Shown one piece after another: positions 7,963 to 14,762 of a stretch of DNA of 25,698 nucleotides. The DNA is taken from assembly GCA_023403475.1 (NCBI GenBank), contig JAEYEL010000143.1, positions 1 to 25,698 on the forward strand, read 5' to 3'. Origin of the DNA: Actinomycetes bacterium (lineage in GTDB: Bacteria; Actinomycetota; Coriobacteriia; Coriobacteriales; Eggerthellaceae). The translations under genes were made by a program, and so were the position numbers. Below the pieces are notes generated by a model. It was not told the origin of the DNA, ran no database searches, and saw only the letters and a list, made by a program, of their open reading frames with translations. The number at the start of each line of letters is the position of its first letter. Position 1 is the stretch's first letter.

Positions 7963-8054
7963 TGCCGATTATGTGTGCGAAGCAGAAAAGTTAGCCTAAG
8001 CTGCCAAAGAGGAAACGAAAGGCGCGAAGCCGCACGGCGGCGAAGGCAAGTCGC

Positions 8055-8360
8055 CTAAAGGAGAAACCGATTGGGCTTGCCCGCTCGAGCTGAATCGGAA
8101 GAAGCTTTATTTGGGAAATCGGGTGAAAGATCAGGGCCGTTTACCAGGAAATGCTCACAGAAGCGGCAGATCTCCTTGACGGCGGCCTCGTAGTCGCGCT
8201 CGGGATTGAGCAGCAGGTCGAAATCGGTGGCCACCACGTGGGTGAGGCGGCCGCAGGCGGCATAGTGACAGTCGGCCGGACACGGCTCGCCGGGCGCATT
8301 ATGCGGGCAGCGGCTCATCATTTCCTCGTCGCACCCGCGTCTTTCCCAGCAGTTTGCCAT
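8055..8360 (-). CDS. Cysteine-rich small protein with a CWE motif
   Basis: This 101-residue protein has eight cysteines. Six are in the first 36 residues (C4, C10, C18, C27, C31, C36) and two form ICRFC (C65, C68); histidines H20 and H32 lie near by. The N-terminal pattern, CWE-x3-C-x7-CP, resembles the small 'two-CW' type metal-binding proteins. The arrangement suggests zinc or an Fe-S cluster. No catalytic domain, signal peptide or membrane segment is visible. The ATG start has GGGAAGG about ten bases upstream. The gene lies 38 bp downstream of the NifU-type Fe-S scaffold gene on the same strand, which suggests co-transcription and fits a metal-cluster link, but function is unknown. Confidence 0.7.
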   Translation of the reverse strand: MANCWERRGCDEEMMSRCPHNAPGEPCPADCHYAACGRLTHVVATDFDLLLNPERDYEAAVKEICRFCEHFLVNGPDLSPDFPNKASSDSARAGKPNRFLL

Positions 8361-8398
8361 GCTCGACCGACCTTCCCTCTCGCTTGCCCGTCTACGCT

Positions 8399-8638
8399 TT
8401 AAGCCGTATGCGCTGCGGGCACGACACGTGTCACGCCGGGCACGCGCTCCTTCAGGATGCGCTCCACGCCGTTCGCCAGCGTCATTTCCGACATGGGGCA
8501 GCCCTTGCAGGCACCCTGTAGCTCGACGGTGACCACGCCTTCCTCATCGACGTCGATAAGCTTCACATCGCCGCCGTCTGCCTGCAGGCTCGGGCGGATA
8601 AGCTCGAGAACCGCAGCGACATCTGTTTTCTCTACCAT
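8399..8638 (-). CDS. NifU C-terminal-type Fe-S cluster scaffold
   Basis: This 79-residue protein consists only of the Nfu domain. It contains the family blocks LIRPSLQADGGDVKLIDV (13-30) and the cluster-binding CKGCP (C44, C47), followed by MTLANGVERILKERVPGV. Nfu proteins bind or deliver [4Fe-4S] clusters to target enzymes, usually as dimers with one CxxC per subunit. The single-domain form, without the N-terminal A-type domain of NfuA, is common in Gram-positive bacteria. The start is an ATG with AAGGAG six bases upstream. A TATCAT element at 8678-8683 may be its -10, but no fitting -35 is seen. A cysteine-rich protein is encoded immediately downstream. Confidence 0.92.
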   Translation of the reverse strand: MVEKTDVAAVLELIRPSLQADGGDVKLIDVDEEGVVTVELQGACKGCPMSEMTLANGVERILKERVPGVTRVVPAAHTA

Positions 8639-8735
8639 GATAGACTCCTTCGTCCAAGAGGCTTAAAGTATGCGCCCATGATACCACAGCGTGCCGCACG
8701 CCGCGTGCCAACCGATGAAAACGCCATGTGCACGA

Positions 8736-8844
8736 TTTCGGCACGGTTTCGGCACGGTTTCGCAATACTGCGCGATACCGCAGCTACACGATACTGCGAC
8801 ACCGCGCGATACCGCAATACTGCACGATACCGCAGCTACACGAT
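8736..8844. repeat. Nested tandem repeats covering the 3' end of the LCP gene
   Basis: A 32-bp unit beginning CGCAATACTGC occurs at 8761-8792 and 8813-8844 with one mismatch, and the 20 bp between them share the same sequence style. Next to it an 11-bp unit (TTTCGGCACGG) is repeated at 8736-8746 and 8747-8757 with a partial third copy. The 8813-8844 copy contains the last codons and TAG stop of the LCP-family gene, so the downstream copy carries a duplicate of that gene end. Confidence 0.85.
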
Positions 8845-10326
8845 GGGCTGATAGTCCTTGCCGATGACGACGAGCACATCGGCGTCGAAGGTATAGTAGG
8901 ATCCGCCGTTCACCACGCGACCGGCCTCCATAGTGGCGACCACGGCCGCAGCGGCCGCCTTGTACGCTTCGTCCTTGTAGATGACGAGCGTTTCGGGGTA
9001 GATGGTGTAGTCGTCCACGTTGCCGGTTTCCACCACGTTGTAGCCGGCCTCTCCGAGAAGTTTCGAAAGCTGGGCGGCGGCACCCGTTATGCTGGTGCCG
9101 TTGCGCACCGCGACGGTGAAGCCGGCAGGATCGACGCCGGGAGCGTCGGTCTTGATGGTGGAAGGATCCTTTCCCGCTTCGACGTACTCCATAACGGCTC
9201 TCCATGCGTCATCCGAAGCGACGAAAACGTCTTGTCCGCCCACGGTCGATGCGCGTCCGGGGACAACGGCCGTATAGCACGTCGCACCGCCGCGCATGGC
9301 ATCGGCCACCGAGACGATATCGAACATGTTCCAATCAGTCTGCACGTTGGCGGCAAGGTCGTCCAAGTGCTGAACGAACGCGAAACCGCTCGGCTCCACA
9401 AGGCGTTTCGCAAGCGCGCAGAAGAAAGCGGCCCTGTTGGCCGACTGGGATTCCTCACCGCCGGAATAGTTCGACGCGCGCAAAAGCGTAAGCGCACCCT
9501 TCGCATCGAGCGCTTGGGTTCCCTTCTCCAGATACACATCGCCTGCAGCAGGGTCGTCCACCTCTTCGACCAAATCGACCGAAACGCCTCCTACCGCATC
9601 GACCAGGTTCGCTATGCCCTGCGCGTCGGTTCGGGCGAAATGCGATATGCTCACGCCCGCGAAATCCGCCATCGCGCTCACCAGCGCCGCATCACCCGAC
9701 AAGGCCGCATCGGAAAGCGGGTGGTTCGCGCCGTCGGAAAGCTTCACCTGAAGGTTCGAGGGAACGGCCACGGCCGCAGCCGTTTTGTTCGCCTCGTCGA
9801 TGCGCACAAGCACATACGCCTCGCCGCCCTGCTTTCCCGCATCTTGCGCCGCATCCAGATTCGCCGCGCACAAAAGGTAGTACGGCTTGCCTTCCGCCTG
9901 AGACGCAAGCGCCTCGCCCGCGTTCGAATGGGAAAGCGCAAGTTTCCCGTTCACCGACCCCACGAAAACCCCTATGCCCACAAGAGCGGCAACGCCAATT
10001 GCGGCAATGCCCGCAACGACAAGGGCTGCAATGCGACGGGTACGTGCCTTGTGCTGCATCTTTTGCGTGTACTGGCGGCGGCTCACGCGCCGCGCGTACT
10101 CGCGACCGCTTTCGCGCGAAGCCGTGTCGGGTGTCATATGATCGACTAAGCCTCGCGCAGCGCGGCGCTTTTTGCGGGAGCTGGAAAAACCCACGGCGTC
10201 GGCGTTCATACGGCGGTGCTTCGGGCGCACGCGACGTTCCACATGCGTGCCCAGCATTGCGGAACGCATGCGATGCGAGGTGAGCTTCGTACCCGCCGCC
10301 GTGAAACTCTTTTTGCGCTTGAACAT
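8836..10326 (-). CDS. LCP-family protein with LytR C-terminal domain, active site degenerate
   Basis: This 496-residue membrane protein has a highly basic cytosolic N-terminus (1-98), one transmembrane segment (about 99-123), a LytR-CpsA-Psr-like domain (about 149-312) and a LytR_C domain (about 403-490, AVRNGTSITGAAAQLSKLL). LCP proteins transfer wall polymers from lipid carriers to peptidoglycan. Recognisable LCP blocks are YVLVRIDEANKTAAAVAVP and NLVDAVGGVSVDL. However, the usual PRDT reads PSNL (189-192), and the usual D-x2-R-x2-RQ block after R283 reads EESQSANRAA (291-300). Most of the conserved Arg and Asp residues that bind pyrophosphate and magnesium are therefore missing. It may be a binding or scaffold homologue. 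It starts 12 bp after murA with no obvious Shine-Dalgarno, so translational coupling is possible, or the true start is further in. Confidence 0.75.
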   Translation of the reverse strand: MFKRKKSFTAAGTKLTSHRMRSAMLGTHVERRVRPKHRRMNADAVGFSSSRKKRRAARGLVDHMTPDTASRESGREYARRVSRRQYTQKMQHKARTRRIAALVVAGIAAIGVAALVGIGVFVGSVNGKLALSHSNAGEALASQAEGKPYYLLCAANLDAAQDAGKQGGEAYVLVRIDEANKTAAAVAVPSNLQVKLSDGANHPLSDAALSGDAALVSAMADFAGVSISHFARTDAQGIANLVDAVGGVSVDLVEEVDDPAAGDVYLEKGTQALDAKGALTLLRASNYSGGEESQSANRAAFFCALAKRLVEPSGFAFVQHLDDLAANVQTDWNMFDIVSVADAMRGGATCYTAVVPGRASTVGGQDVFVASDDAWRAVMEYVEAGKDPSTIKTDAPGVDPAGFTVAVRNGTSITGAAAQLSKLLGEAGYNVVETGNVDDYTIYPETLVIYKDEAYKAAAAAVVATMEAGRVVNGGSYYTFDADVLVVIGKDYQPIV

Positions 10327-10338
10327 AAGGGGATAGGC

Positions 10339-11625
10339 CTAACGGACGGGCTTTTCTTCGACCACAGCGCGCCGCACGCTCGCACCGAGCGACACGAGTT
10401 TGCCGGCGTAGTTTTCGTAGCCTCTGTCTATGTGCTCGATATGGTGAACGCGCGTTTCCCCTTCGGCTGAAACGCCCGCCAAAACGATGGCAGCGCCGGC
10501 TCGCAGGTCGGTAGCGGAAACGGGCGCACCCTGCAGGCGGGTAACGCCGCGCACGAGCGCATGGTGCCCCTCAATGGTAATGTCGGCGCCCATACGGCAA
10601 AGCTCGGCAGCGAACATGAAGCGGTTCTCGAACACGTTCTCGGTAATAACGGAGTTCCCCTCGGCTAAGGAGGCGAGCAGCATGAACTGCGCCTGCAGGT
10701 CGGTGGGAAACCCGGGATGCGGAAGCGTCTGTATCTCGGTGGAGACGAGCGGGCGCGTACGCGAGACGGTAATCCAATCTGCGCCCGTCTCCACGTTGCA
10801 GCCCATAGCGGAAAACTTCATGAGCGCCATGCGCAGAAACGCCGGATCGACACCGCGCACGGTAACAGGGCCGCCCGTTAGCGCCCCGCCCGCCAGAAAC
10901 GTTCCCGCCTCTATGCGGTCGCCCACCGTCGTGTGCTCGCAGGGATGCATGGATGAAAGAGGCACGCCCTCCACCTCTATGGTAGAAGTGCCGGCACCGC
11001 GAATGCGCGCGCCCATGGAAACGAGCATATCGGCCAGATCGACTATTTCCGGTTCGCGGGCGGCGTTTTCTATGACGGAGGAGCCGTCAGCCACAACCGA
11101 TGCCATGAGCAGGTTTTCCGTTGCCCCCACGCTGGGAAACTCCAGCGTCACATGAGCCCCGTGCAACCCCTCGGGGGTTTCCGCCTCCAGAAAGCCGTGC
11201 GCCACGTCGAAGCGCACGCCGAGTGCCTCTAAGCCCACCAAGTGCATGTCTATTTTGCGCGCGCCTATCTGGCAACCGCCCGGCATGGCCACCCGCGCGC
11301 GTCCGAACCTGCCCACAAGCGGGCCGAGAACCGCAATGCTCGCACGCATTTTGGAGACAAGCTCGTACGGCGTTTCATGGCGTGCCACGTCGGCCGTGTC
11401 CACAACGAGCGTGTGCCCTTCGCGCTTTATATCCGCGCCCAGGCATTCCAGCACTTCGCTCATGACGGTGATGTCGGAGATGAGCGGCACGTTGTGGATG
11501 ACCGAGGGGCCTTGGCCCAGAAGCGAAGCGGCAATGAGCTTGAGAGCCGAGTTCTTGGCACCCGAAACCGCTATCTCGCCTTTCAGCGTGTTGTTGCCCT
11601 CCACGATGATTATCTCTTCAACCAT
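10339..11625 (-). CDS. murA: UDP-N-acetylglucosamine 1-carboxyvinyltransferase MurA
   Basis: This 428-residue cytosolic enzyme transfers enolpyruvate from phosphoenolpyruvate to UDP-GlcNAc, the first committed step of peptidoglycan synthesis. The EPSP-synthase-like fold is indicated by IVEGNNTLKGEIAVSGAKN, with K24 and N25 matching the UDP-GlcNAc-binding pair. PGGCQIG carries the catalytic and fosfomycin-target Cys118, and GARKIDMHLVGLEALG and HPGFPTDLQAQ (catalytic Asp region) are also present. I chose the ATG at 11625, with AAGGAGA eight bases upstream; an in-frame opening reaches 11832 but crosses a GDKGDKG-coding microrepeat and a terminator. The cysteine form predicts fosfomycin sensitivity at the target level. 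The LCP-family gene follows after 12 bp and is probably co-transcribed. Confidence 0.96.
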   Translation of the reverse strand: MVEEIIIVEGNNTLKGEIAVSGAKNSALKLIAASLLGQGPSVIHNVPLISDITVMSEVLECLGADIKREGHTLVVDTADVARHETPYELVSKMRASIAVLGPLVGRFGRARVAMPGGCQIGARKIDMHLVGLEALGVRFDVAHGFLEAETPEGLHGAHVTLEFPSVGATENLLMASVVADGSSVIENAAREPEIVDLADMLVSMGARIRGAGTSTIEVEGVPLSSMHPCEHTTVGDRIEAGTFLAGGALTGGPVTVRGVDPAFLRMALMKFSAMGCNVETGADWITVSRTRPLVSTEIQTLPHPGFPTDLQAQFMLLASLAEGNSVITENVFENRFMFAAELCRMGADITIEGHHALVRGVTRLQGAPVSATDLRAGAAIVLAGVSAEGETRVHHIEHIDRGYENYAGKLVSLGASVRRAVVEEKPVR

Positions 11626-11643
11626 GAACGTATCTCCTTGGGC

Positions 11644-11710
11644 GCCCTTGTCGCCCTTGTCGCCCTTGTCTCTTCCTGTCGCCCTTAAAGCTCTTGCAGC
11701 ACTTGCAGCC
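11644..11710. repeat. Short tandem repeats upstream of murA
   Basis: GCCCTTGTC is repeated three times in a row (11644-11652, 11653-11661, 11662-11670), with a further partial copy soon after. CTTGCAGCA/C is repeated at 11693-11701 and 11702-11710. They lie between the tsf terminator and the murA ribosome-binding site, in the likely murA leader. Confidence 0.8.
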
Positions 11711-11740
11711 CCTATTTCCGCTCGCCCATTTCTGCCCATT

Positions 11741-11772
11741 GTAAAAGCAAAGGCCCGCGAAGCGCGAGCCTT
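11741..11772 (-). terminator. Intrinsic terminator after the rpsB-tsf operon
   Basis: On the minus strand a 10-bp stem (AAGGCTCGCG pairing with CGCGGGCCTT, one G-T pair) with a three-base CTT loop is followed by TGCTTTTAC. It lies about 105 bp past the tsf stop, so it probably ends rpsB-tsf transcription. A TACAAT within the T-rich tail might also act as a -10 for murA, but without a good -35. Confidence 0.7.
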
Positions 11773-11877
11773 CACAGGAAATGCGCCGCGAGCGCATTCG
11801 GCAAGATTCGCCGCTGCGAACCGATCGGCCACGCAGCGTCGGCTTCGTTTCGCCGTTTCGCCGAACGGCGAAACCGG

Positions 11878-12738
11878 TTAGTTGCCCAAGACGAAACGCT
11901 GGAATCCTTTGATGGCGATGGTGCCGCCTAGACCCTTGGCCACGTCGGCGGTGTAATCGGCTACGGATTGATCGGGGTTCTTCACGAAAGCCTGCTCGGT
12001 AAGGGTGTTTTCCTTGAAGAACTTCTCCAAGCGACCGTGCGCCATCTTCTCTTGAATGGCTTCGGGCTTGCCGGATTCGGCGGCCTGCGCCATGTAGATG
12101 GCCTTTTCGTGCTCGACCACGTCGGGCGATACCGACTCGCGGTTGGCAGCCACGGGAGCCGCAGCGGCAACCTGCATGGCCACATCGCGTCCGTATTTCT
12201 TAAATTCGTCAGACGCGGGGTCGATGCCCTCCACGTCGAAGGTCACGAGCACGCCTATCTTGCCACCACCGTGAATGTAGGACGAAACGGCACCGCCATG
12301 CTCGACGGCGAAGCGGGAAAGCTGGATGTTCTCGCCGAGCGTATGGATGGCGTCGGTGATGACGGCCTCCACGCTTTCACCTTCTGCATCGGCGACCTTG
12401 AGCGCATCGATGTCGGCAGGATTCGCCGCAAGCGCGGCCTTGGCAATCTTTTCGGCGTAAGCCTTGAACTTCTCGTTCATGCCCACGAAATCGGTCTCGC
12501 AGTTGAGTTCGACCACTGCACCGGCGGTGCCGTCTTCGGAGACGATGGCCATGACGGTGCCCTCGTTGGTGGCACGGCCTGCCTTCTTGGCAACGGCGGC
12601 AAGCCCGCGCGTGCGCAGCACATCGACAGCCTTGTCCATGTCGCCTTCAGCCTCGACAAGCGCTTTTTTGCACTCCATCATGCCAGCCCCGGTCATTTCG
12701 CGAAGCTCCTTCACCATGGAAGCGGTAACATCTGCCAT
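11878..12738 (-). CDS. tsf: Elongation factor Ts
   Basis: This 286-residue cytosolic protein is the guanine nucleotide exchange factor for EF-Tu. The N-terminal UBA-like domain (ASMVKELREMTGAGMMECKK, about 6-25, and the helix through residue 45) and the core signature NCETDFVGMNEKF are intact. The dimerisation part and the C-terminal EF-Tu-contact segment (NPDQSVADYTADV) are also present, and length is normal. The ATG has AAAGGA six bases upstream. It follows rpsB as usual, but the 104-bp spacer contains a terminator-like hairpin ending about 20 bp before the start. The next gene downstream is murA, in place of the pyrH-frr pair that often follows. Confidence 0.97.
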   Translation of the reverse strand: MADVTASMVKELREMTGAGMMECKKALVEAEGDMDKAVDVLRTRGLAAVAKKAGRATNEGTVMAIVSEDGTAGAVVELNCETDFVGMNEKFKAYAEKIAKAALAANPADIDALKVADAEGESVEAVITDAIHTLGENIQLSRFAVEHGGAVSSYIHGGGKIGVLVTFDVEGIDPASDEFKKYGRDVAMQVAAAAPVAANRESVSPDVVEHEKAIYMAQAAESGKPEAIQEKMAHGRLEKFFKENTLTEQAFVKNPDQSVADYTADVAKGLGGTIAIKGFQRFVLGN

Positions 12739-12756
12739 GTGGGTTCCTTTCTCTTT

Positions 12757-12797
12757 GAAAACCTTCCGCCTATCTGATTGGCTCTTCAGGCGGAAAG
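12757..12797 (-). terminator. Terminator-like hairpin between rpsB and tsf
   Basis: On the minus strand CTTTCCGCCT (12788-12797) pairs with AGGCGGAAGG (12762-12771) over ten positions with one G-T pair, across a 16-base loop. TTTTC (12757-12761) follows. This is the layout of an intrinsic terminator, yet it precedes tsf by only about 20 bp. A second GC-rich hairpin (12818-12834, GCAGGCG stem with a three-base loop) lies just upstream. Together they may cause partial termination or mark an mRNA processing site that sets the S2 to EF-Ts ratio. Confidence 0.6.
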
Positions 12798-12842
12798 ACT
12801 CCTACATCGTTATCTGAGCAGGCGCTGCGCCTGCCCAGTAGT

Positions 12843-13685
12843 CTATTCGGCAGCAGGCGAGGGTGCGGCGGCGGGAGCGGCCTCGACAGCGGCTTCAACC
12901 GCAGGAGTGGCGGTGCCGGCAGCAGGAGCGGCAGGCGCCTCATCGGCAACAGGAGCGGCGGTGCCGGCGGCGGGAGCGGTCTCCATATCGGCGGCGGTCA
13001 CCGGAGCACCGATGCCGGCGATGACCGCATCGGCCACGAAATCGGCCAGCAGACGAACCGAGCGAATGGCATCGTCGTTGGCAGGGATGCCGTAATCCAC
13101 ATCATCGGGGTCGCAGTTGGTGTCGAGCGTTCCCACCACGGGAATGTTCAGACGACGGGCTTCGCGTATGGCGATTTCCTCGCGATTCGTGTCGATGATG
13201 AAAATCGCATCGGGAACGCGCTTCATGTTGCGTATGCCGTTGAGGTTGGTCTGCAGCTTGGAGAGTTCCTTGCGAAGGAGGATCTGCTCCTTTTTCGGAA
13301 GAAGCGCCATGCGACCGTCTGCATCCATGGCCTCAAGCTCCTCCATGCGGCCCACACGCGTGCGAATGGTGACGAAATTGGTCATCATGCCGCCAAGCCA
13401 GCGGGCGTTCACATACGGCATGCCGCAGCGGTTGGCGGCATCGGCAACCGCCTCCTGCGCCTGTTTCTTGGTGCCTACGAACAAAACGGCGCCCCCCTTG
13501 CGGGCGAGATCCGAAATGAAGGTGTAGGTTCTGTCCAAGCCGACGAGCGTCTGCTTGAGGTCGATGATGTAGATGTCGCCGCGGCTGCCGAAGATGTAGG
13601 GTTTCATCTTGGGGTTCCAGCGACGGGTCTGATGACCGAAGTGGCTGCCCGCGTCGAGCAGCGTCTGAATGCTGACTTTTGCCAT
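12843..13685 (-). CDS. rpsB: 30S ribosomal protein S2 with an Ala/Pro-rich tail
   Basis: This 280-residue small-subunit protein matches S2 over residues 1-228: AGSHFGHQTRRWNPKM near the N-terminus, IYIIDLKQT, LFVGTKKQAQEAV, ARWLGGMMTNF, PDAIFIIDTNRE and the DYGIPANDDA region. Residues 229-280 form a low-complexity tail of Ala, Pro, Thr and Glu with no family homology that I can see, so the protein is longer than typical S2. The chosen start is the ATG at 13685 (MAKVSIQ), with GGAG six bases upstream. An ATG four codons earlier, at 13697, also has an AGAGGA site. It heads the rpsB-tsf operon, behind a promoter about 115 bp upstream. Confidence 0.97.
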   Translation of the reverse strand: MAKVSIQTLLDAGSHFGHQTRRWNPKMKPYIFGSRGDIYIIDLKQTLVGLDRTYTFISDLARKGGAVLFVGTKKQAQEAVADAANRCGMPYVNARWLGGMMTNFVTIRTRVGRMEELEAMDADGRMALLPKKEQILLRKELSKLQTNLNGIRNMKRVPDAIFIIDTNREEIAIREARRLNIPVVGTLDTNCDPDDVDYGIPANDDAIRSVRLLADFVADAVIAGIGAPVTAADMETAPAAGTAAPVADEAPAAPAAGTATPAVEAAVEAAPAAAPSPAAE

Positions 13686-13798
13686 TCTCTTCTCCATTCG
13701 TTAGTCCTCTGCCCGCGGTCAACCCCGCCGTCGCAGCCTTTTCCAAGTGGCCACTAGCGAGACGGGTCGCGCAGGCATGCGTAATTAGAAACCAAGTA

Positions 13799-13826
13799 AG
13801 TTTAACACTGTAGAAAAGTTTTTCAA
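13799..13826 (-). promoter_or_regulatory. Probable promoter of rpsB-tsf
   Basis: On the minus strand TTGAAA (13821-13826) and TAAACT (13799-13804) are 16 bp apart in an AT-rich patch of otherwise GC-rich DNA. A leader of about 105 bases follows before the rpsB ATG. Such leaders often carry S2 autoregulatory structure, but I cannot identify one with confidence here. Confidence 0.6.
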
Positions 13827-13877
13827 CTCGTGCAGAGAGAAAACACAGCGAAAGGCGAAGGCGGAAAGGCGAAGCGT

Positions 13878-13913
13878 GCCTGAAGCCTGAAGCCCGCCTG
13901 AAGCCTGAAGCCC
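13878..13913. repeat. 18-bp tandem duplication after the permease stop
   Basis: The unit GCCTGAAGCCTGAAGCCC occurs twice without spacer (13878-13895 and 13896-13913), and itself contains a doubled GCCTGAA. It begins three bases past the stop codon of the ABC permease gene, in the gap shared with the rpsB promoter. Confidence 0.85.
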
Positions 13914-13916
13914 GCC

Positions 13917-14762
13917 TTACGGCAAGTTGAGCTTGCGTCCCGCAAGATGAACGCAAAGGGCATAGCAGCCTGCCGAAACAGCCAGCGAGACAATCCAGCT
14001 TAGCAACGAGAGCAGCATGCTCACCGCACCATAATCGACCACACCCGAGCTATACGAGGCCCAGCTGAGAATCGACACCGAAAAGATGCCTGACAAAAGC
14101 CCGTAGAGCCACATGAAAAGCAGGCAAAGGCCAATGGAGGCGGCTACCTTGTGCCGCGCCGCCAACGTTGAGCCCAACGCGAACGCCGCATAGGCCACAA
14201 GCAGCCAGAACAGCGCGTCGACCATAAGCTTGAAAGCGCCGATGACCAACGAAGGAAAACCCGTTTCCATGAACATGTCGCCGCCCAGAAAGCTGAGTAT
14301 CCAGTAAGGGACAGACGATCGAAGGCCGCTCGGCAAGAACCCCTCTGCGGCGGACGAGACAAGCTGAAGACCGAACCCGGCAAGCACGGTAACCGCAAGC
14401 AGGAACAAAAACCCCGAAAGCGTCTTCGCAAGCACGATCTGGCTCGGTCTGGCAGGAAGGGTGTGCGTAAGGTATCCCTCGTCAGTGAACAGGTTTTTAT
14501 AGAATCGGTAGATGGACACTATGAGCACCGCTACCGGAGCCATGCAAAGCGTCAGCATGCCCATTGCCATAACGAAGAACGCCATAGGAACGATCGCCGT
14601 CTCGAAGAAGGTGGAACGGGCGCTGTAGCTCGCAGCGGCGGCGCTGTATCCCACATACCCCCCTACGGCAGCGAGGGCGGCAACGACGACGACTGCTGCG
14701 GCTATAGGGGCGCAAGGCCGCGCAAGCGCTTTCATATCGTACTTGAACAGTTTCCCTAGCAT
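13917..14762 (-). CDS. ABC-2 type exporter permease
   Basis: This 281-residue integral membrane protein has about six hydrophobic segments (roughly 17-39, 57-83, 112-136, 170-196, 206-232, 243-270). The segment between the second and third helices, RFYKNLFTDEGYLTHTLP (86-103), is typical of ABC-2 permeases of the kind paired with stand-alone ATPases for export of peptides or drugs. Its start codon overlaps the stop of the ATPase gene by seven bases (ATGCTAG), so the two are translated together and form one transporter. No substrate is indicated by sequence or neighbours. Transcription could come from the upstream ffh direction, since no promoter is obvious between them. Confidence 0.85.
   Translation of the reverse strand: MLGKLFKYDMKALARPCAPIAAAVVVVAALAAVGGYVGYSAAAASYSARSTFFETAIVPMAFFVMAMGMLTLCMAPVAVLIVSIYRFYKNLFTDEGYLTHTLPARPSQIVLAKTLSGFLFLLAVTVLAGFGLQLVSSAAEGFLPSGLRSSVPYWILSFLGGDMFMETGFPSLVIGAFKLMVDALFWLLVAYAAFALGSTLAARHKVAASIGLCLLFMWLYGLLSGIFSVSILSWASYSSGVVDYGAVSMLLSLLSWIVSLAVSAGCYALCVHLAGRKLNLP

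Noticed and set aside
8728..10149. A 473-codon plus-strand open frame opposite the LCP-family gene
   Set aside because: It is His/Arg-rich with no recognisable domain, begins inside the tandem repeats, and lies wholly opposite a gene with clear membrane and domain structure.
11626..11832. In-frame N-terminal extension of murA encoding GDKGDKG repeats
   Set aside because: The conserved MurA N-terminus starts at the ATG at 11625, which has a strong Shine-Dalgarno. The extension crosses an intrinsic terminator and consists of a simple repeat.
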